Shown here piece after piece: positions 1 through 6,838 of a DNA stretch of 36,593 nt. The stretch covers positions 1 to 36,593 of the forward strand of contig NZ_KQ058657.1 of the NCBI RefSeq assembly GCF_000982955.1. Reading direction: 5' to 3'. Below the pieces are notes generated by a model. It did no database searches and was not told the DNA's origin. It saw nothing but the letters and a program-made list of their open reading frames with translations. Source of the DNA: Micromonospora sp. HK10 (lineage in GTDB: Bacteria; Actinomycetota; Actinomycetes; Mycobacteriales; Micromonosporaceae). Numbering within the stretch: position 1 is the first letter of the stretch; each line of letters starts with the position of its first letter. The position numbers and the translations under genes were made by a program.

Positions 1-383
1 GGGCGCTGCTGGAACAGGCCCAGCGAGTCATGGTCGTTGCGGTCGCCGAGGTGGCCCAGGTTCTCCAGCTTCGACTCCTGCAGCGCGGTGGCGATCGAGA
101 TCACCGCGGCCCGCTCCGGCAGACCCGCCTTCTCGGTGGCGGCGATGATCGCCTTGGCGTTGGCGGTCTGCTCGTCGGTCAGGTCAATCTTGGACTGGGC
201 GCCCTGCACGCCGTGCGGGATCAGCTTGCCGGTGTCCGGCTTGTCGGCCTGCACCGCAACCGCTACCGGCTTCGCATCCACGGTCGGGGTGTCGGCGTGG
301 GCGGCGATCGGACCGGCGAACACACCACCGGTGAAAGCCAGACCAGCAATACCCAGCACGCTCTTACGCAGCATCGTGTTCAT
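1..383 (-). CDS. Secreted cell-wall-type protein, N-terminal part only (cut by window edge)
   Basis: The open frame runs from ATG at 383 through the window edge, giving 127 visible codons and no stop. It begins MNTMLRKSVLGIAGLAF, a short basic stretch followed by a hydrophobic core and a small-residue region ending in Ala-His-Ala near residue 30. This is a typical Sec signal peptide. The mature part contains an ALQESKLENL segment and then a DSLGLFQQRP segment at the edge; such E-S-x-x-x-N and GLFQQ motifs occur in small secreted actinobacterial proteins with a lysozyme/transglycosylase-like fold. A GGAG lies upstream of the ATG. The gene points away from the phosphomutase gene at 1078, with a 694-base gap between them. 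Export is well supported by the sequence. The peptidoglycan-hydrolase role is inference, because the rest of the catalytic domain is outside the window. Confidence 0.8.
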   Translation of the reverse strand, partial: MNTMLRKSVLGIAGLAFTGGVFAGPIAAHADTPTVDAKPVAVAVQADKPDTGKLIPHGVQGAQSKIDLTDEQTANAKAIIAATEKAGLPERAAVISIATALQESKLENLGHLGDRNDHDSLGLFQQR

Positions 384-726
384 GGTGAAGCTCCATTCGG
401 GGGTTGGCGCACACCACCACCGACCGGGGGGTCGGCCAGGGCGTGCGCAAGCACCGTCAGGCGCTCAAAAAAGGGGGAAAGTTTTGGGGGATCATCCGGG
501 CCGTGGGGCGGGGCCTCTTCGCGGCGCCGGGACCATGTGTAACGACCGGCGGCCCACCATCATTCCCGGGGGCCCGCACCCCGCCAGGCGGGGCGTCTTC
601 CTCGGTCGTTCACCGGGTACAACGCCCCCGGGTCGTCGACCATTCCGGTCCCCGGATGCGGCCGGCCACTCCAAATCCGGACAATCGGTACCGGACCGCC
701 CAGTCGACGCAGGCCATCGCGGCGTC

Positions 727-779
727 GGTGGAACGCCATGGGTGTATCCGGACCCCGGAGACACCCATGACGTTCCACC
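727..779. repeat. Long composite hairpin (inverted repeat)
   Basis: The arms 727-745 and 761-779 are complementary at 18 of 19 positions. Inside them, after one mismatched pair, a second 5-bp stem (TCCGG/CCGGA) closes on a 3-base loop, so 53 bases fold into one nearly unbroken hairpin. It is not followed by a T run and does not sit just after any gene, so an ordinary terminator is not obvious. It could be a structured RNA element, a protein-binding palindrome or a remnant of a repeat family. Confidence 0.75.
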
Positions 780-802
780 CACCGGTGGCGGCTGCCCGGG
801 GG

Positions 803-964
803 TGCTGGTTCACCAATCGGGCGGCATGGGAAGGGCTGGCATAACGCACCGGTGGGCGGGGCGGGTGACGGACTGATCGACACCGGACATGCTGGTTCAC
901 CAACCGGGCGGTATGGGGAGGGGCTGGCATAACGCACCCGGGGCGGTGGCGGACTGATCAACCC
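803..964. repeat. Tandem direct repeat, two diverged copies of about 80 bases
   Basis: Copy one starts at 803 and copy two at 890. Both begin TGCTGGTTCACCAA, continue through GGGCGG.ATGGG and GGGCTGGCATAACGCACC, and end with GGACTGATC. They differ by a few substitutions and a short deletion. No open frame running through them looks coding. Confidence 0.75.
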
Positions 965-1065
965 GACGTGCCCCACGACGGGCTGTCCTGCGGGCCGAAA
1001 GCCAACGACGTGCCGCATTTCGAGGCGCGGGATCCGCCCGGCGTCCAGGGCGCCTCCCAGGACCG

Positions 1066-1071
1066 TAGGGT
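1066..1071 (+). promoter_or_regulatory. Leaderless -10 box for the phosphomutase gene
   Basis: TAGGGT is followed by six bases and then the GTG start at 1078, so transcription would start at or next to the start codon. This supports that start, which has no good ribosome site. Confidence 0.6.
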
Positions 1072-1077
1072 GTCAGC

Positions 1078-1782
1078 GTGGCGACCCTTCTGCTTCTGCG
1101 ACACGGCCGGACCACCGCCAACGCTGACGGAGGGCTGGCCGGCCGGCAACCGGTCGAGCTGGACGAGACCGGGCGGGCCCAGGCCGCGGCGGTGGGGGAG
1201 CGGCTGAAGGGCCTGCCGCTCCGCGCGGTGGTGACCAGTCCGCTGATCCGCTGCCGGCAGACCCTGGAGTTGGCGCTGCCCGAGGCCGAGCCGGTGGTGG
1301 AGGACGGGCTGATCGAGTGCGGCTACGGCGCCTGGGAGGGGCAGCCGCTGAAGAAGCTGGCGAAGGAGCCGCTCTGGCCGGTGGTGCAGCAGCACCCGAG
1401 CGCCGCCGTCTTCCCGGAGGGAGAGTCGATCGCGGCGATGTCCGCGCGGGCGGTCGCGGCGGTACGCGCCTGGGACGCCCGGGTGACCGCCGAGCACGGG
1501 CCGGAGGCGGTCTGGCTGGCGTGCAGCCACGGCGACGTGATCAAGGCGATCGTGGCGGACGCGCTCGGCGTACACCTGGATCTTTTTCAGCGGATCGTGG
1601 CGGACCCGGCGTCGGTGACCGCGATCCGTTACACCTCGCTGCGCCCGTTCCTGGTCCGGCTCAACGACACCGGGGGTGATCTGGCCAGCCTGGTGCCGCC
1701 GCCGCGCCGGCGGCGCGGGCGGGCGACGCGGCGGGCGGACTCGGATGCGGCGGTGGGCGGCGGCGCGGGGGCGACCCGGTGA
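1078..1782 (+). CDS. MSMEG_4193-family histidine-phosphatase-fold phosphomutase
   Basis: This 234-residue protein has the histidine phosphatase (phosphoglycerate mutase-like) fold. The RHG motif at residues 8-10 supplies the phosphorylated His9. Arg58, Glu80 (in LIECGYGAWEG) and the second His151 (in CSHGD) complete the usual catalytic pocket. The last ~35 residues are an Arg-rich low-complexity tail with PPPRRRRGR. It belongs to a family known in actinobacteria as MSMEG_4193-type putative phosphomutases, whose substrate is not established. The start is GTG, preceded by a leaderless -10 box. The stop overlaps the GTG of the following small ORF (GTGA), and the DUF3090 and SCO1664-family genes follow, which is the recurrent family context. 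The enzyme class is well supported; the physiological substrate is unknown. Confidence 0.92.
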   Translation: MATLLLLRHGRTTANADGGLAGRQPVELDETGRAQAAAVGERLKGLPLRAVVTSPLIRCRQTLELALPEAEPVVEDGLIECGYGAWEGQPLKKLAKEPLWPVVQQHPSAAVFPEGESIAAMSARAVAAVRAWDARVTAEHGPEAVWLACSHGDVIKAIVADALGVHLDLFQRIVADPASVTAIRYTSLRPFLVRLNDTGGDLASLVPPPRRRRGRATRRADSDAAVGGGAGATR

Positions 1783-1997
1783 GCCGGCCGACCCCGGAAG
1801 CGACCGCCGTGGCCGGGGGAGGGACCGTCGTGGCCGAGGGAGCGAGGGTCGTGGCCGGGGGAGGGACCGGGTTGACCCGGGGCGCGGCCGGGAACCGGGT
1901 GCACCGGCCGGTCGGGGTCGGCGCGTTCGCCCTGGGCGGATTCGGCGTCGGTGGGCTGCGCGACGCTCCCACGCTCCGGATAGGGTCGTGGGTATGA
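1779..1997 (+). CDS. Possible small coupled ORF between phosphomutase and DUF3090 genes
   Basis: This 72-codon frame starts with a GTG overlapping the phosphomutase stop (GTGA) and ends with a TGA overlapping the DUF3090 ATG (ATGA). By my count GC by codon position is about 79, 68 and 88 percent, which is the coding-like order for this genome. Three 21-base tandem units make a VVAGGGT-like heptad repeat near the N-terminus. The product is Gly/Val/Arg-rich, with no recognised domain. Against it, the gap could simply be a GC-rich spacer, since DUF3090 has its own leaderless -10 box inside this ORF. I rate it as possible, not proven. Confidence 0.35.
   Translation: MSRPTPEATAVAGGGTVVAEGARVVAGGGTGLTRGAAGNRVHRPVGVGAFALGGFGVGGLRDAPTLRIGSWV
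1809..1871. repeat. Three 21-base tandem units
   Basis: Units start at 1809, 1830 and 1851. Each begins GTGGCCG.GGGAG and differs from the others at only a few positions. The period is a multiple of three, so the small ORF that spans them stays open. Confidence 0.7.
1981..1986 (+). promoter_or_regulatory. Leaderless -10 box for the DUF3090 gene
   Basis: TAGGGT is followed by seven bases and then ATG at 1994. It supports this ATG as the start and suggests a promoter internal to the cassette. Confidence 0.55.
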
Positions 1998-2575
1998 CCC
2001 ACCAGGTGCACGCCTTCGAGCCGCCCGAGCGGTTCGTCGCCGGAACCGTCGGCCCGCCGGGGGAGCGTACGTTCTTCCTGCAGGCGCGCGGCGGTGGCCG
2101 GCTGGTCAGCGTCGCGCTGGAGAAGGTCCAGGTGTCCCTGCTCGCCGAGAAGCTGGAGGAGCTGCTCTCCGAGGCGCAGCGCCGGTTCGGCGTGGACCTG
2201 CCGGAGCTCCCGCCGGCCGTCGGCGACAACGACCCGCTGGACACCCCGGTCGACGAGGAGTTCCGGGTCGGCACCCTGGGCCTGGCCTTCGACGTGGACA
2301 CCGCCACCGTGGTGATCGAGGCGATCGCGGTCGGTGAGACGGAGGTCGAGGTCGAGCTGGGCGATGCCCCCGACGACGACGAGGACGAGGAGCCGGACGA
2401 GCCGGACGAGGATCTCGACCGGCTCCGGGTGCGGTTGACCCCGGAGGCGACCCGCGCGTTCATCGAGCGGGCCCGCCGGGTGGTCAACGCCGGCCGCCCG
2501 CCCTGCCCGCTCTGTGGCCAGCCGTTGGATCCGGCGGGCCATCTCTGCCCCCGGCACAACGGTTACCACCGGTGA
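1994..2575 (+). CDS. DUF3090 family protein
   Basis: This 193-residue protein starts MTHQVHAFEPPERFVAGTVG and matches the conserved actinobacterial DUF3090 family. The start is fixed by the leaderless -10 box and by the family's usual N-terminus. The middle (about residues 118-140) is a very acidic Asp/Glu run. The C-terminus carries a probable zinc site with Cys171, Cys174, Cys185 and His188 in the pattern CPLCGQ...HLCPRH. No catalytic motif is visible and no function is established. The TGA overlaps the GTG of the kinase-like gene (GTGA), so the two are translationally coupled. The three-gene neighbourhood with the phosphomutase and the SCO1664-family protein suggests one shared pathway, but that pathway is not known to me. 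Confidence 0.9.
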   Translation: MTHQVHAFEPPERFVAGTVGPPGERTFFLQARGGGRLVSVALEKVQVSLLAEKLEELLSEAQRRFGVDLPELPPAVGDNDPLDTPVDEEFRVGTLGLAFDVDTATVVIEAIAVGETEVEVELGDAPDDDEDEEPDEPDEDLDRLRVRLTPEATRAFIERARRVVNAGRPPCPLCGQPLDPAGHLCPRHNGYHR

Positions 2576-3390
2576 CCTCGTCGGAACTCCAGCCCCGACA
2601 GGGTGGCGTCGACGCGTTGCGCCTGCTCACCGACGGTGAGCTGACCCTGGAGGGGCGGCTGGTCGACGCCTCCAACACCACCCTGCGCGGCATCCTCAGC
2701 CTGGACGGGGCGACGGCCCGCTGCGTCTACAAGCCGGTGCGCGGCGAGCGGCCGCTCTGGGACTTTCCGGACGGCACGCTCGCCGGCCGGGAGGTCGCCG
2801 CGTACCTGGTCGCCAGGGCCACCGGCTGGGACCTGGTGCCGCCGACGGTGCTGCGGGACGGCCCGTTCGGGCCGGGCTCCTGCCAGCTCTGGATCGACGA
2901 GCCGGACGACGCCGAGCCGCTGGTCGGGTTCGTGCCGGCCGAGGCGGTGCCGCCGCGCTGGTTCGCGGTCGCCGCGGCGCGGGACGACGACGGCGCCGCG
3001 TACGCCCTCGCGCACGCCGACGACCCGCGACTGGCCCGGCTCGCGGTCCTCGACGCGGTGATCAACAACGCCGACCGCAAGGGCGGCCACGTCATCGTCG
3101 GCGCGGACGACCGGATCTACGGCGTCGACCACGGCGTCTGCTTCCACGTGGAGGAGAAGCTGCGTACGGTCCTCTGGGGCTGGGCCGGCCGGCAGCTGCC
3201 GCCGGACGCGGTGGAGATGCTGGACGGGCTGGCGGGGCAGCTCACCGGCGCGCTCGGCGACGAGTTGGCCGAGCACCTGATGCTCTCCGAGATCGCCGAG
3301 GTGGCGGCCCGGGTGGACCGACTGCGCGAGACCGGTCGCTTCCCGCTGCCCCCGCAGGAGTGGCCGGCGATGCCCTGGCCACCCATGTGA
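2572..3390 (+). CDS. SCO1664-family protein, PI3/4-kinase-like
   Basis: This 272-residue protein belongs to an actinobacterial family that resembles phosphatidylinositol 3/4-kinases. A candidate ATP-binding lysine is Lys54 in CVYKPVRGE, with Glu74 as the possible salt-bridge partner. The catalytic-loop-like segment LDAVINNADRKGGHVIV has Asp161, Asn166 and Asp168, and the DFG-like metal site is Asp186 in GVDHG. The remaining C-terminal part is helical. It starts at a GTG that overlaps the DUF3090 stop. These residues suggest an active phosphotransferase, and a kinase next to a histidine-type phosphatase is an attractive pairing, but the substrate is unknown and lipid kinase activity should not be assumed. 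It ends 67 bases before the mshC start, and mshC has its own promoter box. Confidence 0.9.
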   Translation: MTSSELQPRQGGVDALRLLTDGELTLEGRLVDASNTTLRGILSLDGATARCVYKPVRGERPLWDFPDGTLAGREVAAYLVARATGWDLVPPTVLRDGPFGPGSCQLWIDEPDDAEPLVGFVPAEAVPPRWFAVAAARDDDGAAYALAHADDPRLARLAVLDAVINNADRKGGHVIVGADDRIYGVDHGVCFHVEEKLRTVLWGWAGRQLPPDAVEMLDGLAGQLTGALGDELAEHLMLSEIAEVAARVDRLRETGRFPLPPQEWPAMPWPPM

Positions 3391-3444
3391 ATCGTTGTCA
3401 CGTTGATCACCCGTGGCCCGGCACCTGAGCGCCTGAGGGCTGGT

Positions 3445-3450
3445 TAGGCT
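3445..3450 (+). promoter_or_regulatory. Leaderless -10 box for mshC
   Basis: TAGGCT followed by seven bases places the transcript start on the ATG at 3458. This favours 3458 over the in-frame ATG at 3452, and 3458 also gives the family-like N-terminus MESW. Confidence 0.6.
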
Positions 3451-3457
3451 GATGGTC

Positions 3458-4696
3458 ATGGAGTCTTGGACGGGACACGAGGTGCCACGGCTGCCGGGCA
3501 GGGGCGAGCCACTGCGGTTGTACGACTCGGCGCGGCAAGGTGTGCAGCCCAGCCGCCCGGACGGGGACGCCGCCATGTATGTCTGCGGCATCACGCCGTA
3601 CGACGCCACCCACCTCGGCCACGCCGCCACCATGATCACCTTTGACCTGGTGCAGCGCATGTGGCGGGACGCCGGCCTGACCGTCCGGTACGTGCAGAAT
3701 GTCACCGACATCGACGATCCGCTGCTGGAGCGGGCCGCGCGCGACGGCGAGGACTGGAAGGTCCTGGCCATGCGCGAGACGGCACTGTTCCGGGAGGACA
3801 TGGAAGCGCTGCGGATCATCCCGCCGGAGCACTACGTCGGCGCGGTGGAGTCGATCCCGGACATCGCCGAGAAGGTCCTCGTGCTGCTCAAGGACGGCGC
3901 CGCGTACCGACTCGACGACGGCACCGGCGACGTCTACTTCGACGTCTCCGCCGCCCCCGACTTCGGCTACGAGTCCAACCTCTCCCGGGAGGAGATGCTG
4001 GAGATCTTCCCGGAGCGCGGCGGCGACCCGGACCGGGCCGGCAAGCGCGACCCGCTCGACCCGCTGCTGTGGCGGGGCGCCCGGGAGGGTGAGCCGTCCT
4101 GGCCGGGCGGTGAGCTGGGTCCGGGGCGGCCCGGGTGGCACATCGAATGCGCGGTGATCGCGCTGAACCTGCTCGGCGACCGGATCGACGTGCAGGGCGG
4201 CGGCAACGACCTGCTCTTCCCGCACCACGAGTGCTCGGCTGCGCACGCCGAGCGGCTCACCGGCAGTGCGCCTTTCGCCGACCACTACGTGCACGCCGGC
4301 ATGATCGGCCTGGACGGCGAGAAGATGTCGAAGTCCCGGGGCAACCTGGTCTTCGTCTCCCGGCTGCGCGCCGACCGGGTGGACCCGATGGCGGTCCGGC
4401 TGGCGCTGATCAGCGGCCACTACCGCGCCGACCGCTCCTGGACCGAGGACCTGCTCGACACGGCCGGGGAGCGGCTGGCGCGCTGGCGCCGGGCCGCCGC
4501 CGCGCCCGCCGGGCCGTCCGGGGCTGAGCTGCTCGCCGGCGTACGCGCCCGGCTGGCCGACGACCTGGACACCCCCGGTGCCATCGCGGTGGCCGACGCC
4601 TGGGCCGAGCAGACCCTCGCCGGCGTCACCGAGGACGCCGACGCTCCGCAGCTCTTCCGGGACACCGTCGACGCCCTGCTCGGCATCCGGCTCTGA
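3458..4696 (+). CDS. mshC: L-cysteine:1D-myo-inositol 2-amino-2-deoxy-alpha-D-glucopyranoside ligase
   Basis: MshC joins cysteine to GlcN-Ins using ATP, the third committed step of mycothiol synthesis in the cytoplasm. The 412-residue protein is a cysteinyl-tRNA synthetase relative without the anticodon-binding domain. It has the HIGH-type motif HLGH at about 52-55 in [14 protein letters not shown] and the KMSKS loop at 289-293 in [12 protein letters not shown]. Cys43, the Cys in WHIEC and the histidines in FPHHECS are the expected zinc and cysteine-binding residues. The choice between MshC and CysS rests on the length, the MESW N-terminus, the absence of the long C-terminal tRNA-binding part and the neighbouring cassette. 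A hairpin 15 bases after the stop probably ends the transcript. Confidence 0.95.
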   Translation: MESWTGHEVPRLPGRGEPLRLYDSARQGVQPSRPDGDAAMYVCGITPYDATHLGHAATMITFDLVQRMWRDAGLTVRYVQNVTDIDDPLLERAARDGEDWKVLAMRETALFREDMEALRIIPPEHYVGAVESIPDIAEKVLVLLKDGAAYRLDDGTGDVYFDVSAAPDFGYESNLSREEMLEIFPERGGDPDRAGKRDPLDPLLWRGAREGEPSWPGGELGPGRPGWHIECAVIALNLLGDRIDVQGGGNDLLFPHHECSAAHAERLTGSAPFADHYVHAGMIGLDGEKMSKSRGNLVFVSRLRADRVDPMAVRLALISGHYRADRSWTEDLLDTAGERLARWRRAAAAPAGPSGAELLAGVRARLADDLDTPGAIAVADAWAEQTLAGVTEDADAPQLFRDTVDALLGIRL

Positions 4697-4710
4697 CGGC
4701 TCAGGCGGAC

Positions 4711-4731
4711 GGCCCGGGCACGGCCCGGGCC
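4711..4731. terminator. Hairpin after mshC
   Basis: Arms 4711-4718 and 4724-4731 form a perfect 8-bp GC stem (GGCCCGGG/CCCGGGCC) with a 5-base loop, 15 bases after the mshC stop. There is no T tail, as is common for actinobacterial terminators. It lies between convergent genes. Confidence 0.5.
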
Positions 4732-4790
4732 GCCGCCACCGCCCGCCTACCGCGCCGCGGCGCCGCCACCGCCCGCCTACCGCGCCGCGG
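4731..4790. repeat. Perfect 30-base tandem duplication
   Basis: Bases 4731-4760 are repeated exactly at 4761-4790 (unit starts CGCCGCCACCGCCCGCC and ends CGCGCCGCGG). It lies in the short gap between convergent mshC and the asparagine-synthetase-like gene. Identity over 30 bases implies a recent slippage or duplication. Confidence 0.85.
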
Positions 4791-4800
4791 CCCCTGGGGC

Positions 4801-6693
4801 TCAGTCGGGGCGGCGGGCCCGCACCTGCCGGCGCGCCACGTTCCAGAGCTGGCGGCCCAGCCGGCTCTTCTTGATCCACTGCATCCGGCTCACCAGCTTG
4901 GACCTGGGGGTTGGGGCCTTCGGCGGTGCGGTGACCCGGCGGTACGTGGCCGAGGTGGCGGGTCGAACAGTGTCCGGTTCGAGCTCGTTGGAGGCCATCG
5001 CCAGGCAGGCGAAGTGCTGCAGGAGGCGTGCGTCGGCCTGGGTGGCCTGGTCGCGTACCGCTCTGGTCAGCGCGCGCACCACGGCCTCGCGCCGGATGAA
5101 CTGCGTGATCGGACCGTGCGCGGTGTCGACCAGCTCGGCGATCGCCTCGATGCCGTCGCCCTGCCACACCTTCGCGGCGGTCGACGCCTGGGAGAAGGCG
5201 GTGGCGAACGGGACGTCCGACCACTCGGGTACCAGCCGCTCGATCAGCCCGGTGTGCACCAGGCGGTCGCGCTTCTGTTGCGGGGTCAGCGCGAAGGTGG
5301 CGGCGACGAAGTCGGGGGTGAGGTACGGCGTGACCATGCCGACGGCGTAGCCGGAGCTGTACCACCGGCGTACCCGCTCGACGAGGTAGAGGTAGTCGGC
5401 CAGGTGCAGGTCGTGCACCCCGATGCCCTTCGCGTGCTCGAGGATCCGGTCGATCCGGGCCCGCTCGGCGGCCAGGACGCCCTCGCCGGCCGCGCTGGCC
5501 GGGATCGCGCTGAGCAGGTTCGCCGCCGCCGAGTCCTCGGGGGTGCGGTCGACATCGGCCGGGGGATACCAGTAGCCGACGGCGAGTTCGCCGCCGGCAC
5601 CGCTGAACGTCGCCGGGCTGACCGTGTCCGGCAGCCGCTCCGCGACGGCCTGGCGCGGCAGGTACGTGGACGGGTACTGGTAGTCGAAACGGTGCTGCAT
5701 CCGCCGGACGCGCTCCTGGACGCCGACCTTGACCACCTGGGCGGGGACGCTCTTGAGCCGCAGGTCGTGGCTCGGGGTGAGGCCACGCTTCTCCCGCAGC
5801 AGCCGCACAAGCTCCGTGGCGACGTCGGCCTCGGCCTGGATGTCCCGGTTGGTGAAGAACCGGGGCAGCCGGCCGGCCGCGATGAGCGACGCCGCGATCA
5901 GGCGCGAGTCCTTGCCGCCGGAGAGCCCCAGGTCAACCTCGTCGTCGTACATGTCGTAGAAGCTGCTCGTGGTGTGGGTGATCGCCGCGGCCGCCAGGTC
6001 GAGTGCCTCGGCGGTCCGGCCCTGGGCCTCGAGACCGGCCATCACCACGTCGTCCACGCCGTAGCGCAGCTCGGCGTCGACCTCCCAGCCTCCGCCGTCG
6101 CGGCGGCGACCCGTCAGCCGCTCCCCGGCCCGCAGCAGCCGCACCCCGCGCACCGGGGACATCTCGGCGCCGAAGTGGCTGCAGATGGTGTACGACCGCC
6201 AGCCGTCGAGGTCCGGCGAGGCCTGGCCGTGCAGGAAGGTGGCCACCAGGCTCGGTCGGCTGGACAGCACGGTGATGCCGTCGGCCGTCCCGGTGAACAG
6301 CCGGCACATGCCGAGCCAGTCCTGCTGCACGGCGAAGCGGCGGTCTCCGTCCAGCGCGAGCAGGGCGAACGGGGGCACCACGGTGCGGTGGACGTCCTCG
6401 CCGGCGAGCAGCCGGCGGGCCAGCGCGGCGGGGCCGCCGGCCGGGTCGGCGCCGACCGGGATGCCGAGCGACACCGCGGTGACCGGGCCGTCCGTGGCGA
6501 CGGTGGGCCAGCGGTAGGGACCCTGGTCGGCGATGTGCAGCACGGTCACGCCCCAGTCGTCGCCGCCGACCTCGTGCCGTACGTAGCTTGCCGGCACGAT
6601 GGTGGTCAACGCCGCCTCGACCCGCTCTCGCGCGGCGAGCCGCGCCTCCGGCGACACGCGCCGCTCACCGAACCACGCAAGTACCACGTACAT
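4801..6693 (-). CDS. Asparagine-synthetase-like protein without glutaminase cysteine
   Basis: This 630-residue protein has an N-terminal class-II amidotransferase-like region (about 1-200). It is followed by a PP-loop ATP pyrophosphatase domain with SGGKDS at 258-263, the adenylation site of asparagine synthetase relatives. The N-terminus is MYVVLAW: the nucleophilic Cys2 of true glutamine-hydrolysing enzymes is absent, so it cannot take nitrogen from glutamine by the usual route. Such orphan proteins act in peptide, beta-lactam, lasso-peptide or surface-polymer chemistry, or have unknown roles. The C-terminus ends in a basic tail rich in Arg. A TAGGCA box lies nine bases before the ATG. No precursor peptide, protease or transporter gene sits next to it, so a lasso-peptide role is not supported. 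Its target is unknown. Confidence 0.85.
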   Translation of the reverse strand: MYVVLAWFGERRVSPEARLAARERVEAALTTIVPASYVRHEVGGDDWGVTVLHIADQGPYRWPTVATDGPVTAVSLGIPVGADPAGGPAALARRLLAGEDVHRTVVPPFALLALDGDRRFAVQQDWLGMCRLFTGTADGITVLSSRPSLVATFLHGQASPDLDGWRSYTICSHFGAEMSPVRGVRLLRAGERLTGRRRDGGGWEVDAELRYGVDDVVMAGLEAQGRTAEALDLAAAAITHTTSSFYDMYDDEVDLGLSGGKDSRLIAASLIAAGRLPRFFTNRDIQAEADVATELVRLLREKRGLTPSHDLRLKSVPAQVVKVGVQERVRRMQHRFDYQYPSTYLPRQAVAERLPDTVSPATFSGAGGELAVGYWYPPADVDRTPEDSAAANLLSAIPASAAGEGVLAAERARIDRILEHAKGIGVHDLHLADYLYLVERVRRWYSSGYAVGMVTPYLTPDFVAATFALTPQQKRDRLVHTGLIERLVPEWSDVPFATAFSQASTAAKVWQGDGIEAIAELVDTAHGPITQFIRREAVVRALTRAVRDQATQADARLLQHFACLAMASNELEPDTVRPATSATYRRVTAPPKAPTPRSKLVSRMQWIKKSRLGRQLWNVARRQVRARRPD

Positions 6694-6756
6694 TCTGCCG
6701 CCTGCCTAACCTGACCGGTCCGGGGACTTCCCGTCGGGCAAGCTAACAGAAGCGAC

Positions 6757-6788
6757 CGCGTCGACGGTGACCCGGACGCGTCGACGCG
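6757..6788. repeat. Paired CGCGTCGACG palindromic motifs
   Basis: CGCGTCGACG occurs at 6758 and again at 6777, the second inside the perfect 12-base palindrome CGCGTCGACGCG (6777-6788). It lies in the 145-base gap between the 3' end of the GntR gene and the start of the asparagine-synthetase-like gene. It could be an operator or a terminator part, but in such GC-rich DNA it may be chance. Confidence 0.3.
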
Positions 6789-6838
6789 CGCGGGCAGCCC
6801 GGTCCGGCTCGACCGGCACCGGCAACCGACACCGGCAC

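Larger units (their letters stand above)
384..1077. other. Long gene-free divergent region
   Basis: This 694-base stretch separates two divergent genes. Its open frames are all overlapping GC-rich shadows without a ribosome site or recognisable protein. It holds a strong hairpin (727-779), a tandem direct repeat (803-964) and, at its right end, the leaderless promoter of the phosphomutase gene. The part nearest the secreted-protein gene (about 384-540) should contain that gene's promoter and leader, but I could not identify a convincing -35/-10 pair there. Confidence 0.7.

Noticed and set aside
384..540. A c-di-AMP (ydaO-type) riboswitch upstream of the secreted cell-wall-type protein
   Set aside because: Such switches often precede actinobacterial cell-wall hydrolase genes, but I could not find the conserved purine-rich core segments in the right order on the minus strand.
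6403..6443. A lasso-peptide cluster around the asparagine-synthetase-like gene
   Set aside because: No precursor peptide, transglutaminase-like protease or RRE protein is encoded within several kilobases on either side.
5014..6714. A 566-residue plus-strand frame opposite the asparagine-synthetase-like gene
   Set aside because: Its translation is Arg/Gly/His/Val-rich with no domain, and the opposite strand has intact PP-loop motifs; it is an antisense shadow of high-GC coding DNA.
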